Positions 1 through 7,568 of a stretch of DNA of 31,126 nucleotides are shown piece by piece (positions within the stretch are counted from its first letter, which is position 1; every line of letters starts with the position of its first letter). The stretch spans positions 1 through 31,126 of the forward strand of contig WFRG01000075.1 in assembly GCA_015486705.1 (NCBI GenBank), read 5' to 3'. The translations under genes and the position numbers were made by a program. Origin of the DNA: Hippea sp. GTDB lineage: Bacteria; Campylobacterota_A; Desulfurellia; Desulfurellales; Hippeaceae. A model generated the notes under the pieces. It saw nothing but the letters and a program-made list of their open reading frames with translations, was not told where the DNA came from and did not search any database.

Positions 1-401
1 CCGATAGCTATCATACCAATTCCACCGCCTGTTGGTGTGTGGGAGTCAGAACCTAAAAGTGTTCTTCCAGGTTTTCCTACCCTTTCAATGTGAACTTGGT
101 GGCAGATGCCGTTTCCAGCTTTTGATAGGTATAAGCCATACTTTGCAGCAAAAGTCTGCAAGTAGGTGTGGTCATCGGCATCCTCAAAACCCATTTGTAT
201 GGTTTTGTGGTCGATGTAACTTACCGACACCTCTGTTTTTACTCTGCTTATGCCCATCTGTTCAAACTGAAGATCTGCCATTGTACCAGTAGCATCCTGT
301 GTCAGAGTTTGATCTATTTTTATACCGATTTCATCACCAGAAAATAGATCCCCGTCCACAAGATGCTCTTTCAATATCTTTTGTGCGACAGTTAAACCCA
401 T
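1..401 (-). CDS. Aconitate hydratase, N-terminal part (cut by window edge)
   Basis: The reverse strand encodes about 133 residues from the start codon to the left edge. The start is an ATG at 401-399 preceded by a GGGAGG ribosome binding site, read on the minus strand. The protein shows the aconitase-family elements DQTLTQDATGTMA (residues 30-42) and GSDSHTPTGGG (about 117-127), which line the substrate and Fe-S site in this superfamily. The Cys ligands of the 4Fe-4S cluster would lie beyond the edge. Aconitase interconverts citrate and isocitrate in the TCA cycle in the cytoplasm. The opening MGLTVAQKILKEHL resembles the bacterial aconitases of about 640-750 residues. Homoaconitase or isopropylmalate isomerase large subunit belong to the same superfamily and cannot be fully excluded from this fragment, but the ATGTMA stretch favours aconitase. 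The gene diverges from cheB. Confidence 0.85.
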   Translation of the reverse strand, partial: MGLTVAQKILKEHLVDGDLFSGDEIGIKIDQTLTQDATGTMADLQFEQMGISRVKTEVSVSYIDHKTIQMGFEDADDHTYLQTFAAKYGLYLSKAGNGICHQVHIERVGKPGRTLLGSDSHTPTGGGIGMIAI

Positions 402-426
402 ACGAACCTCCCTTGACAAAAATTAT

Positions 427-455
427 TTGCTTTTTTGCAAGGGAACTTATATCAT
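427..455 (+). promoter_or_regulatory. Candidate sigma-70-type promoter for the cheB-led run
   Basis: TTGCTT (427-432) and TATCAT (450-455) are spaced by 17 bases, about 27 bases upstream of the cheB ribosome binding site AGGGAGG. Two TTGACA hexamers (413-418 and 458-463) also lie in the gap, but neither has a good -10 element at normal spacing. No sigma-54 GG-N10-GC pattern was seen, although flagellar genes often use one. Confidence 0.35.
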
Positions 456-474
456 TTTTGACAGTAAAAAGCAA
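446..474 (-). promoter_or_regulatory. Candidate sigma-70-type promoter for the aconitase gene
   Basis: Read on the minus strand, TTGCTT (474-469) is followed after exactly 17 bases by TATAAG (451-446). This gives about 38 bases of leader before the aconitase ribosome binding site. It was found by eye against the consensus and is not experimentally supported. It overlaps the candidate cheB promoter on the other strand. Confidence 0.45.
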
Positions 475-492
475 AGGTTTTAGGGAGGTTTT

Positions 493-1578
493 ATGGAGGA
501 CAAAATTAAAGTTCTGGTTGTAGATGATTCTATAATATCAAGGAAATACTTGAGTAGAATTTTAGAGGAATCTGGTAAAATAAAGGTTATTGATACGGCG
601 AAAGATGGGGAAGAGGCAATAGAGAAGATTAAAAAGCTCAATCCGGATGTTGTTACTCTTGATGTCGAGATGCCGCGATTGAATGGTCTCGAGGCCCTAA
701 AAATAATAATGAAGGATTGCCCTGTTCCTGTGGTTATGGTTAGCAGCTTAACAAAGGATGGTGCGAAAGAGACACTTGAGTCACTTAGACTTGGAGCCGT
801 TGATTATATATCCAAAACAGACGTTTTGTCGTTTAAGGATGCAGCAAAAGAGGCAAGGGAGCTTTTAATTGAGAAAATAGTTGCAGCAAAGGATGCTCAT
901 ATTAGAGGCAGAAGAATAAGACCAAAGATTTCTGGAACAGCTATGCCAAGCTCTGAGGAGGAACCTAAAGCTACCGCCTATAAACACAAAAAGAGATTAG
1001 AGAAGATGGATATAAAAATCGTTGCTATAGCAGCAAGTACTGGAGGACCGGTTGCTTTAGAGAGGGTTTTCTCAATGCTACCTTTACTTGGAGTGCCTGT
1101 GATAATTGTTCAGCATATGCCTAAAACGTTCACAGGGGTTTTTGCTAATTCTTTGAGTAAAGTGTCAAAAATTAAAGTAAAAGAGGCAGAGGATGGGGAG
1201 GATCTTAGGTCTAATCAAGGTTACCTTGCACCTGGTGGTATGCAGATGACAACAAGTAAATCTGGATCGAGGTATCTGGTAAGGGTTAGTGATAAACCAA
1301 AAACTATTTACACACCAAACGCAGATGTTATGTTTACCTCTGTGGCGGAAACGTTCGGAGACAAGGCTTTGTGCGTGATAATGACAGGGATGGGTGATGA
1401 TGGGTTTAAGGGTCTTCAGAAAGTTAAAGAATCTGGAGGCACAATAATTGCTCAAGATAAAGATTCATGCGTTGTATGGGGTATGCCTAGAAAACCAACC
1501 CAAACAGGGATTGCGGACTTTGTTGTACCTTTGGACGACATAGCTCCCACAATATCAAAGATTGTACTTGGCAGGTGA
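493..1578 (+). CDS. cheB: Chemotaxis response regulator / protein-glutamate methylesterase CheB
   Basis: CheB removes methyl groups from (and deamidates) chemoreceptor glutamates to reset receptor sensitivity. It is activated by CheA phosphorylation. The 361 residues show an N-terminal receiver domain (about 5-125) with the acidic pair D11/D12, the phospho-acceptor D57 in TLDVEMP, and K108. A basic linker leads to the methylesterase domain (about 172-360). This domain carries the catalytic serine in AASTGG (S182), histidine in QHMP (H208) and aspartate in MTGMGDDG (about D303). Length and order are canonical. The ATG at 493 has a strong AGGGAGG site 6 bases upstream. No cheA, cheR or receptor gene is in the window. 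It is the first gene of a long plus-strand run and lies 6 bases before fliM. Confidence 0.96.
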   Translation: MEDKIKVLVVDDSIISRKYLSRILEESGKIKVIDTAKDGEEAIEKIKKLNPDVVTLDVEMPRLNGLEALKIIMKDCPVPVVMVSSLTKDGAKETLESLRLGAVDYISKTDVLSFKDAAKEARELLIEKIVAAKDAHIRGRRIRPKISGTAMPSSEEEPKATAYKHKKRLEKMDIKIVAIAASTGGPVALERVFSMLPLLGVPVIIVQHMPKTFTGVFANSLSKVSKIKVKEAEDGEDLRSNQGYLAPGGMQMTTSKSGSRYLVRVSDKPKTIYTPNADVMFTSVAETFGDKALCVIMTGMGDDGFKGLQKVKESGGTIIAQDKDSCVVWGMPRKPTQTGIADFVVPLDDIAPTISKIVLGR

Positions 1579-1584
1579 TGAAAT

Positions 1585-2568
1585 ATGCCTGAGATTCTCT
1601 CTCAGGAAGAAATTGATGCTTTATTAAACAATATAGATAAAGAAGAGCTTGTAGAGGAAGAGCCCGAGGAGTCGTCAGAAGCTATAGTCGAGCCGAAGAA
1701 GGTCTCTCTTTATGACTTTAAGCGTCCGGATAAGGTTTCCAAAGAGCAGATAAGGGCTATAAAAAACCTGCATGATAAATTTTCTCGTAACTACTCGAGT
1801 CGGCTCTCGGCTTTTTTAAGGTCTATAGTGGAGATAGATGTTGTTAGTGTCGACCAGATGACCTATGCTGAATTTGTTTTGTCTTTATCTAACAACGTAA
1901 GTTTTAATGTTATTAGTCTCTCACCGTTAGATGGTAATGGCGTTTTTTCACTTGAACCAGAGATAGGCTTTGCCCTTGTGGATAGGTTGCTTGGCGGAAT
2001 GGGGGAATCCGTTAATCTATCGAGGCCATTCACCGATATAGAGCAAAGCATACTTTTGGATGTTGTTAAGCAGGCTATGGAGGAGATGAGGGTAGCCTGG
2101 GAGCCTATAATGAACATTAGCTTTGAGGTGATAGGTCAAGAGTCTAGCCCTAATGTTGTTCAAATAGTTGCACCGTCTGAGATTGTTGTATTGGTTGTGT
2201 TTGAGGTGAAATTAGGAGAATCGAGTGGAATAATCAATTGGTGCTTGCCGGTTATAGTTTTAGAGCCTGTTTTGAGTAAAATTGGAACCCATGATATACT
2301 TGCACGTTCTAAGAAAATTACGGAAGACAGAATTGAGGATATAGCAAGAACTATAAAGGACGTTAAAGTTCATGTAGACTTTAGGCTGGGTTCTAAGCTT
2401 GTGAAGGTTAAGGATTTTCTCAATTTAAAAGAGAATGACGTTATTGTTTTAGAGACTAGGGTAGATGATAAATTGCCTGCTTATGTAAATGGCGTTAAAA
2501 AATATATGGTTGAACTTGGAAAAAGGAATGTTAATAAAGCTGTTAAAATAGCACAGATCATAACATAG
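1585..2568 (+). CDS. fliM: Flagellar motor switch protein FliM
   Basis: FliM forms the middle ring of the C-ring at the cytoplasmic base of the flagellum and binds CheY-P to reverse rotation. The 327-residue protein begins with the CheY-binding peptide, ILSQEEIDALL at residues 4-14. An acidic linker follows, then YDFKRPDK (43-50), which marks the start of the CheC-like middle domain. That domain contains the GGMGE and SRPFTDIE signatures around residues 137-153. The C-terminal SpoA/FliN-like domain spans about 245-322. Length is typical. The start codon follows AGGTGAT, which overlaps the cheB stop, so the two genes are probably translationally linked. Confidence 0.96.
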   Translation: MPEILSQEEIDALLNNIDKEELVEEEPEESSEAIVEPKKVSLYDFKRPDKVSKEQIRAIKNLHDKFSRNYSSRLSAFLRSIVEIDVVSVDQMTYAEFVLSLSNNVSFNVISLSPLDGNGVFSLEPEIGFALVDRLLGGMGESVNLSRPFTDIEQSILLDVVKQAMEEMRVAWEPIMNISFEVIGQESSPNVVQIVAPSEIVVLVVFEVKLGESSGIINWCLPVIVLEPVLSKIGTHDILARSKKITEDRIEDIARTIKDVKVHVDFRLGSKLVKVKDFLNLKENDVIVLETRVDDKLPAYVNGVKKYMVELGKRNVNKAVKIAQIIT

Positions 2569-2577
2569 GGTGGTGGT

Positions 2578-3561
2578 ATGGTTGCTGAAGAGTTGTCTCA
2601 GGATGAAATCGATAGCCTATTTGGTGATTTAGATAGTGGTGAAGAACCCTCAAGCGACGTAAAAGAAGAAGTTAGAAAATTTTTTTCACTTTTGAATGAC
2701 TCATTAGAAGAGGTTTTAAAAACAGCGTTTTCTTTGGAGATAGTGTCTAAATTTACGGATTTATCATACATTAGTGATAGTGTTTCTGTTGAGGATAAAG
2801 TGATAGTTGTTGTTGGACTATCATCTGAGGATAACTCTACAGACTTTTACGTTAGCTCGGACAAAGAATTTGCATCTATTTTATCGGATCTGATGTTGAT
2901 GGGGCCTGGAGAAGTAAAGGATAACCTAGAACCTGACGACCTTGATGCCTTGAAAGAGTTGTTTTCTCAAGTCTTTGGCAACTTGTCTACAGCTGTTAAG
3001 GATTCCATATCTATTCCATTGTCTATTGAAGTCAAAGAAGTAAAGCAAGGAGGCGTTGAACTTCCTGAGTCCCTTTATAAAGCTGTTTATGATATAGCAT
3101 TGCCGAACATTAGAGATGGGATTTTAGAGGTTTATTCAGATAAGAGCAAAATGGATGAGCTATTTAAGAGTGAATCTGAAGAGACTGAGGAAGTTGCTGA
3201 AGAAGAGGTTTTAAACAAAGCAGAGGTGCCATTTAAAGAAGTTGAAGAATCTATCAGCACCGTTTCCGAACAGCCTTCCTTTGGAGGTTTAGAAACACCA
3301 AAAAACTTAGATCTCATAATGGATATAGATTTAGAGGTGAAAATCAGAGTTGGTGAGAAATATATGCTTATAAAAGACATATTAGATTTGAAGGATGGCT
3401 CTATAATTGAGCTAGACAAAAGTATAGAGGAACCTATGGATATACTTGTAAATGGTAAGGTAGTTGCAAGAGGAGTTGTTGTAGTAGTTGGTGGCAAATT
3501 TGGTATAAAGATTACGCACATTGAAACAAGGGAAGAAAGAATTAAATCGTTGGGCGGATAA
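2578..3561 (+). CDS. fliY: FliY-type flagellar motor switch protein (long FliN)
   Basis: At 327 residues this is more than twice the usual FliN length of about 100-140. Residues 5-15 (ELSQDEIDSLF) copy the CheY-P-binding peptide seen at the start of FliM. Residues about 30-190 look like a CheC/FliY middle domain, 195-240 is a glutamate-rich linker, and about 245-318 is a clear SpoA/FliN domain (DIDLEVKIRVGEKYMLIKDIL). That order matches FliY of Bacillus, Leptospira and Campylobacterota, a C-ring subunit that in some species dephosphorylates CheY-P. The D-x3-E half of the CheC phosphatase motif may be present (D123, E127), but the position expected to be Asn is Ser130, so phosphatase activity is doubtful. 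The alignment was made by eye. The start ATG follows GGGTGG, 9 bases after fliM. Confidence 0.9.
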   Translation: MVAEELSQDEIDSLFGDLDSGEEPSSDVKEEVRKFFSLLNDSLEEVLKTAFSLEIVSKFTDLSYISDSVSVEDKVIVVVGLSSEDNSTDFYVSSDKEFASILSDLMLMGPGEVKDNLEPDDLDALKELFSQVFGNLSTAVKDSISIPLSIEVKEVKQGGVELPESLYKAVYDIALPNIRDGILEVYSDKSKMDELFKSESEETEEVAEEEVLNKAEVPFKEVEESISTVSEQPSFGGLETPKNLDLIMDIDLEVKIRVGEKYMLIKDILDLKDGSIIELDKSIEEPMDILVNGKVVARGVVVVVGGKFGIKITHIETREERIKSLGG

Positions 3562-3562
3562 A

Positions 3563-4021
3563 ATGGAATTACCGAGTGTAACAACATGTAGGGTAGATTT
3601 AGGTGATGTAGATGACGAGGAGAAAGAAAAAATACTACTGGTTTTGGGAATGAAGAACATAGCCATAGTTGGCATAAGCCCAAAAGAGGATAGACCAAGT
3701 TATGATGTAGCTAAGTATTTAAAACAAAATGGATATAATATAATTCCTATAAGACCGGCGACAAAAGAGATCTTGGGCAAGAAGTGCTACAAAAGCTTAG
3801 AAGAGGTGAAAGAACCTGTAGACATAGTGGATGTCTTTAGGCGCTCTGAGTACTGTGTTGAAATTGCTAAGCATGCAGTAAAAATTGGAGCAAAGGCTTT
3901 ATGGCTTCAAGAGGGTATTTATAGCGAAGAAGCTAAGAGGATAGCTGAAAATGCTGGTATTGTTGTGATAATGGATAGGTGTTTAAAAAAAGCGCATAGG
4001 AAATTCAAGGATGAACTTTAA
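3563..4021 (+). CDS. CoA-binding domain protein (YccU-like Rossmann fold)
   Basis: This 152-residue protein is a single CoA-binding domain of the YccU type, the same fold as the N-terminal part of succinyl-CoA synthetase alpha and acyl-CoA synthetases. The nucleotide-binding turn is GMKNIAIVGIS (29-39). Later elements include DIVDVFR (about 87-93) and KALWLQEGI (111-119). The cellular role of these stand-alone domains is not well defined. The frame is open further upstream into fliY, to an ATG at 3521. I place the start at 3563, one base after the fliY stop, because it avoids a long overlap and gives the normal domain length. Its ribosome binding site (GGCGGA) is weak. The stop overlaps the murA ATG by one base. 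Confidence 0.85.
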   Translation: MELPSVTTCRVDLGDVDDEEKEKILLVLGMKNIAIVGISPKEDRPSYDVAKYLKQNGYNIIPIRPATKEILGKKCYKSLEEVKEPVDIVDVFRRSEYCVEIAKHAVKIGAKALWLQEGIYSEEAKRIAENAGIVVIMDRCLKKAHRKFKDEL

Positions 4022-5271
4022 TGGATAAATTCATAGTAGAAGGCCCTACAAAACTCGAAGGTACTGCCGTAGTTAGCGGTTCTAAAAATGCTTCTCTACC
4101 TATGATTTCGGCTGCAATTTTAACAGATGAGGATGTTGTTTTGCACAACGTTCCAGATTTAATGGATATAGACACAATGTGCAAATTGATACTTCAACTT
4201 GGGTGTGATTGCACAAGAAAAAAAGATACATTAAGAGTTAATTGTTCAGGTTTAAATTCCGATTTTGCACCTTATGATTTAGTGAGAAGGATGAGGGCAT
4301 CAATTTTGGTTTTTGGTCCATTAATGTCACGTTTGCACTCGGCTCACGTATCTCTTCCTGGTGGATGTGCTATAGGTGTTAGACCTGTGAATTTGCATAT
4401 TAATGCGATTAAATCCATGGGTGGCAAAGTTGAAATAGAAAATGGGTATATTATTTCAGAAGCCGATAAACTTAAGGGTAGCACAATATACTTTGATATT
4501 CCAACTGTTACAGGAACAGAGAATGTTATTATGGCAGCCGTTTTGGCAGAAGGTAAAACAGTTATTAAGAATGCTGCTAGAGAGCCAGAGGTCGTTGATT
4601 TGATCAAGCTTTTAAAGAATATGGGCGCTAAAATTGAAGGTGAAGGTGAAAGCGTTATTGAGATTGAGGGTGTTAAGTCTTTAAAAGGAGCAGAGTATAC
4701 CGTAATGGCGGATAGAATAGAGACAGGTACACTTATGTGCGCAGCATTAATTACACATTCTGAGATTAAAATAGAAAATGCGCCGCTTTATGCTATAGAT
4801 GCCATATTGGACAAATTTATAGAAGTGGGTGGCAAGTACGTTTTAGCTGACAATGGAATGGTTGTTAGCGGTGGGCACATAAAACCTACTATGATAAAGA
4901 CAGCTGTTTATCCAGGATTTCCAACGGATATGCAGGCTCAGTTTATGTCTGTTTTGAGTTTAGCAGATGGTACAAGCATAATTGAGGAGACGATCTTTGA
5001 AAACAGGTTTATGCATGTAGCTGAACTCAATAGGCTTGGAGCTAATATAATAGTTTCTGGGAATAAGGCTGTGGTTGAAGGTGTTGAAAATCTTGTTGGC
5101 GCAAGCGTTATGGCTACAGACTTAAGGGCAAGTGCCAGCCTTGTTTTGGCGGCGTTGGCTGCATATGGTAGGACTGAAATTTTAAGAATATATCATTTGG
5201 ATAGGGGTTATGAGAAATTGGAAAAAAAATTGACTCAATTAGGGGCTAAGATTTGGAGGGTAAAACAGTGA
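4021..5271 (+). CDS. murA: UDP-N-acetylglucosamine 1-carboxyvinyltransferase MurA
   Basis: MurA transfers enolpyruvate from phosphoenolpyruvate to UDP-GlcNAc, the first committed step of peptidoglycan synthesis. The 416-residue length is standard. K22-N23 in GSKNAS and the active-site loop PGGCAIGVRP with Cys116 (the fosfomycin target in Cys-type enzymes) are present, as is the FPTDMQAQ stretch with the conserved catalytic Asp. Because the loop residue is Cys and not Asp, the enzyme is expected to be fosfomycin-sensitive; this is inference. The start overlaps the previous stop as TAATG, and the end overlaps the hisG GTG by four bases. Confidence 0.97.
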   Translation: MDKFIVEGPTKLEGTAVVSGSKNASLPMISAAILTDEDVVLHNVPDLMDIDTMCKLILQLGCDCTRKKDTLRVNCSGLNSDFAPYDLVRRMRASILVFGPLMSRLHSAHVSLPGGCAIGVRPVNLHINAIKSMGGKVEIENGYIISEADKLKGSTIYFDIPTVTGTENVIMAAVLAEGKTVIKNAAREPEVVDLIKLLKNMGAKIEGEGESVIEIEGVKSLKGAEYTVMADRIETGTLMCAALITHSEIKIENAPLYAIDAILDKFIEVGGKYVLADNGMVVSGGHIKPTMIKTAVYPGFPTDMQAQFMSVLSLADGTSIIEETIFENRFMHVAELNRLGANIIVSGNKAVVEGVENLVGASVMATDLRASASLVLAALAAYGRTEILRIYHLDRGYEKLEKKLTQLGAKIWRVKQ

Positions 5272-5894
5272 TTACGATAGCACTCCCAAAAGGGAGGCTT
5301 ATGGATGAATCTTTGGATTTATTGCTATCTTGTGGTATAGATGTTGAGGTTCCTTCATCTAGAAAACTGTTTTTTTTTGATAAAAGTGGTAATTACAGGT
5401 TTCTTATTGTTAGGGCACAAGATGTTGCAACCTACGTTGAATATGCAGCAGCGGATTTGGGTGTTGTTGGTAGAGATGTTTTGGTAGAATCGAATAGTGA
5501 TGTTTTCGAACTTTTAGATTTGGGTATAGGATATTGCAAAATGGTGGTTGCTGGTAAGGATGAGGATTGTTTAAATGAAAAAAAATCTACTGTTAGGGTA
5601 GCTACAAAATTTGTTAATATTGCAAAAGGCTATTTTTTAAAGAAAGGTGTTAATGCAGAGGTTATAAAACTTTATGGCTCAATAGAGCTTGCTCCGCTTT
5701 TGGGGCTTGCCGATTGCATAGTGGATATTGTATCGACAGGTAGGACTTTAAAGGAGAATGGTCTTGGCGTTATTGATGAAATTTTTGAATCTACTGCAAT
5801 GTTGGTTTCCAATAAAATCTCGTATTACACGAAGTACGCTTTAATTAAGGGATTTTTGGACACACTCAATGAATCCAGTGGTACAATTGCTTAA
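5268..5894 (+). CDS. hisG: ATP phosphoribosyltransferase catalytic subunit, short form HisG
   Basis: HisG joins ATP and PRPP in the first step of histidine synthesis. At 208 residues this is the short HisG form, which lacks the C-terminal regulatory domain and normally works as a hetero-octamer with HisZ. Visible motifs are ALPKGRL (5-11), DLGVVGRDVL (63-72) and the PRPP loop DIVSTGRTLKENGL (153-166). I chose the GTG at 5268 because TGGAGGG sits 7 bases upstream and the protein then begins MITIALPKGR. A TTG at 5253 in the same frame would add five residues but would lie inside that ribosome binding site. It overlaps murA by 4 bases. No hisZ is in the window. Confidence 0.94.
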   Translation: MITIALPKGRLMDESLDLLLSCGIDVEVPSSRKLFFFDKSGNYRFLIVRAQDVATYVEYAAADLGVVGRDVLVESNSDVFELLDLGIGYCKMVVAGKDEDCLNEKKSTVRVATKFVNIAKGYFLKKGVNAEVIKLYGSIELAPLLGLADCIVDIVSTGRTLKENGLGVIDEIFESTAMLVSNKISYYTKYALIKGFLDTLNESSGTIA

Positions 5895-6498
5895 ATTTTA
5901 CAAGGAAATAGGCGTTGAGTACGTAAGGTCTGTAAATTTAAAGACAAAAATAGATATTTTTAAAGAGATAGAAAAAGAGGTTATAAATTGTAGAAAGTGC
6001 AGTCTTTATAAGAGTAGGACGAATGTAGTGTTCGGCGAGGGCAGTCTTGACGCCGATTTGATGTTTGTTGGTGAAGCCCCTGGGAGAGATGAGGATATAC
6101 AAGGCAAGCCGTTCGTGGGCAGGGCAGGTAGACTTCTTAGAGATTTGTTGAAAGAGGTTGGTATAGATATTGGGAATGTTTATATAGCTAACTGCCTAAA
6201 GTGTAGGCCTCCAAATAATAGAGATCCATTGCCAGAGGAACTTGTAAGTTGTTTTGGATATTTAAGAAAGCAAATAGAGGTTATAGATCCAAAGGTTATA
6301 GCAACGCTTGGAAGATACTCTACATACGAGTTAACCAACCAAAAAGGTGCTTTAGGAACATTGAGGGGAAGGATCTTTGATTATCATGGGATAAGGGTTA
6401 TTCCACTTTACCATCCAGCTTATCTTTTGAGAAATCCTAAGGCAGTGGGGGTATTTTTAGAAGACCTAAAAAAAGTTAAAGAGCTTCTTGAACAATGA
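5869..6498 (+). CDS. Family 4 uracil-DNA glycosylase with a 4Fe-4S cluster
   Basis: The enzyme excises uracil from DNA and is common in thermophiles, where cytosine deamination is fast. The 209 residues carry the four expected cluster cysteines, C41, C44, C112 and C128. Their spacing (2, 67 and 15 residues between) closely matches the known thermophile enzyme. Motif 1 is GEAPGRDE (68-75), PFVGRAG follows at 81-87, [10 protein letters not shown] at 111-120, and motif 2 is HPAYLLRNP (182-190). About 35 residues precede the first cysteine, more than usual, so an internal start is possible. The start ATG at 5869 lies 26 bases inside hisG and no strong ribosome binding site is evident, consistent with coupled translation. 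The stop overlaps the next gene as ATGA. Confidence 0.93.
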   Translation: MNPVVQLLKFYKEIGVEYVRSVNLKTKIDIFKEIEKEVINCRKCSLYKSRTNVVFGEGSLDADLMFVGEAPGRDEDIQGKPFVGRAGRLLRDLLKEVGIDIGNVYIANCLKCRPPNNRDPLPEELVSCFGYLRKQIEVIDPKVIATLGRYSTYELTNQKGALGTLRGRIFDYHGIRVIPLYHPAYLLRNPKAVGVFLEDLKKVKELLEQ

Positions 6499-7568
6499 AA
6501 AAAGTAATCATTGTTATACTGTTTATTCTCTTTTCAACAAAAGCCTATAGCTCCAATGTTTTGTTTATCGCTCCACTTGAGGGTTCTTTGTCTAATTATG
6601 CTGAGGATATATACAACGGTATAAATCTATTTCTTAAAGATAGTGTTAACTTGGTTGAAATTGATTCAAACGGAAGCATAGGTTTGGCTTTGGATAAATA
6701 CAAGCCTGAAATTATTATTGGGCCGTTTTTGAATAAAAACGTGCATAAAGTTGTTAAAATTGCTTGCAACAAGCCGATTTATGTGTTTTTACCGTTCTCT
6801 AAAGACACTGATAGTTGTAGTAATGTGTTCTTTTTTGGTTATGATCCCATTCAGGCAGCCAAAGAAGTTGCAAATAGTGTATGTATGTCAAGCGCAAATA
6901 ATATAGCGGTTTTTTATTCCTACAGTAAATTGAATATGGCAGAGAAGGATGAATTTTTGAAAGATTTAGAGGTGTGCGGCAAATATGCTAATGTTATAAG
7001 TGGTGTACCGACTTTTTTTAATCTGATGGACCAGTTTGTTAAGGATACCTTTGGTGTTGAAAAGATAAAGGGTTTCTCTGGGCTTACTGAAGGTAAGATT
7101 TTCAATTATAATTTACGCTTAGATGCGTTGGTAATTTTTGCTCCTTCGGATGTATTTTCCCATTTGCTTGACGTTATCGACTACTACGACATAAATCCAG
7201 GCGTAGTTTACGGCACAGATTCTGTAATTAATGAGAATATTATTGGTTTGAGTAGGAAGATCCTCAAGCATGTTAAAATAGTTGTTCCTTATTATATGTG
7301 CTCGAACATAGAAATCTCTAAAGATTTTCTTAAGAATTACAGGCTCAACTATTACAAGGATCCTACACAATTTTCTGCTTTGGGATACGATATTGGTAAT
7401 ATCATATCTTGGATATTAACCAACGGCAGCATAAAAGGTTTTACTGACAAATATTTGACGGAAGGGCGTTTATTGTTTTTTGATGATAAAAGAAGAGCTG
7501 TTTTTAATTACGATATTGTTGGTTATAAGGAGATTGAAAAATGCAGGAATCAGATACTAAACAAGTAG
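6495..7568 (+). CDS. Secreted periplasmic-binding-fold protein, role unknown
   Basis: This 357-residue protein starts with a clear signal peptide ([20 protein letters not shown]) and should be exported. The mature part resembles the type I periplasmic binding fold used by branched-chain amino acid receptors and LpoA/LppC-like penicillin-binding-protein activators. It opens NVLFIAPLEGSLSNYAEDIYNGINLF (near 21-46), contains IIIGPFLNKNV (73-83), and ends with ALGYDIGNIISWIL (295-308), which matches the late helix of that family. No lipobox cysteine is present. It has six further cysteines in the mature part (C91, C108, C130, C161, C269, C350), which is unusual and allows disulfides. No transporter genes are nearby. 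It overlaps the uracil glycosylase gene by 4 bases and aroB by 28. The fold call rests on pattern only. Confidence 0.6.
   Translation: MKKVIIVILFILFSTKAYSSNVLFIAPLEGSLSNYAEDIYNGINLFLKDSVNLVEIDSNGSIGLALDKYKPEIIIGPFLNKNVHKVVKIACNKPIYVFLPFSKDTDSCSNVFFFGYDPIQAAKEVANSVCMSSANNIAVFYSYSKLNMAEKDEFLKDLEVCGKYANVISGVPTFFNLMDQFVKDTFGVEKIKGFSGLTEGKIFNYNLRLDALVIFAPSDVFSHLLDVIDYYDINPGVVYGTDSVINENIIGLSRKILKHVKIVVPYYMCSNIEISKDFLKNYRLNYYKDPTQFSALGYDIGNIISWILTNGSIKGFTDKYLTEGRLLFFDDKRRAVFNYDIVGYKEIEKCRNQILNK

Noticed and set aside
427..440. Small inverted repeat TTGC-N6-GCAA as an operator
   Set aside because: The four-base arms are too short to separate from chance in AT-rich DNA.
413..463. TTGACA hexamers at 413-418 and 458-463 as cheB -35 elements
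   Set aside because: At 16-18 bases downstream neither has a good -10 sequence, and the second would place its -10 within the ribosome binding site.
32..523. Two plus-strand open frames (32-292 and 299-523) before cheB
   Set aside because: The first lies antisense to the aconitase coding region and the second spans its start and the promoter gap. Neither has a ribosome binding site or a protein-like composition, while the minus strand gives a clear aconitase.
3132..3698. 188-residue minus-strand open frame opposite fliY
   Set aside because: It is a serine- and leucine-rich shadow of the acidic fliY coding sequence, with no recognisable domain.
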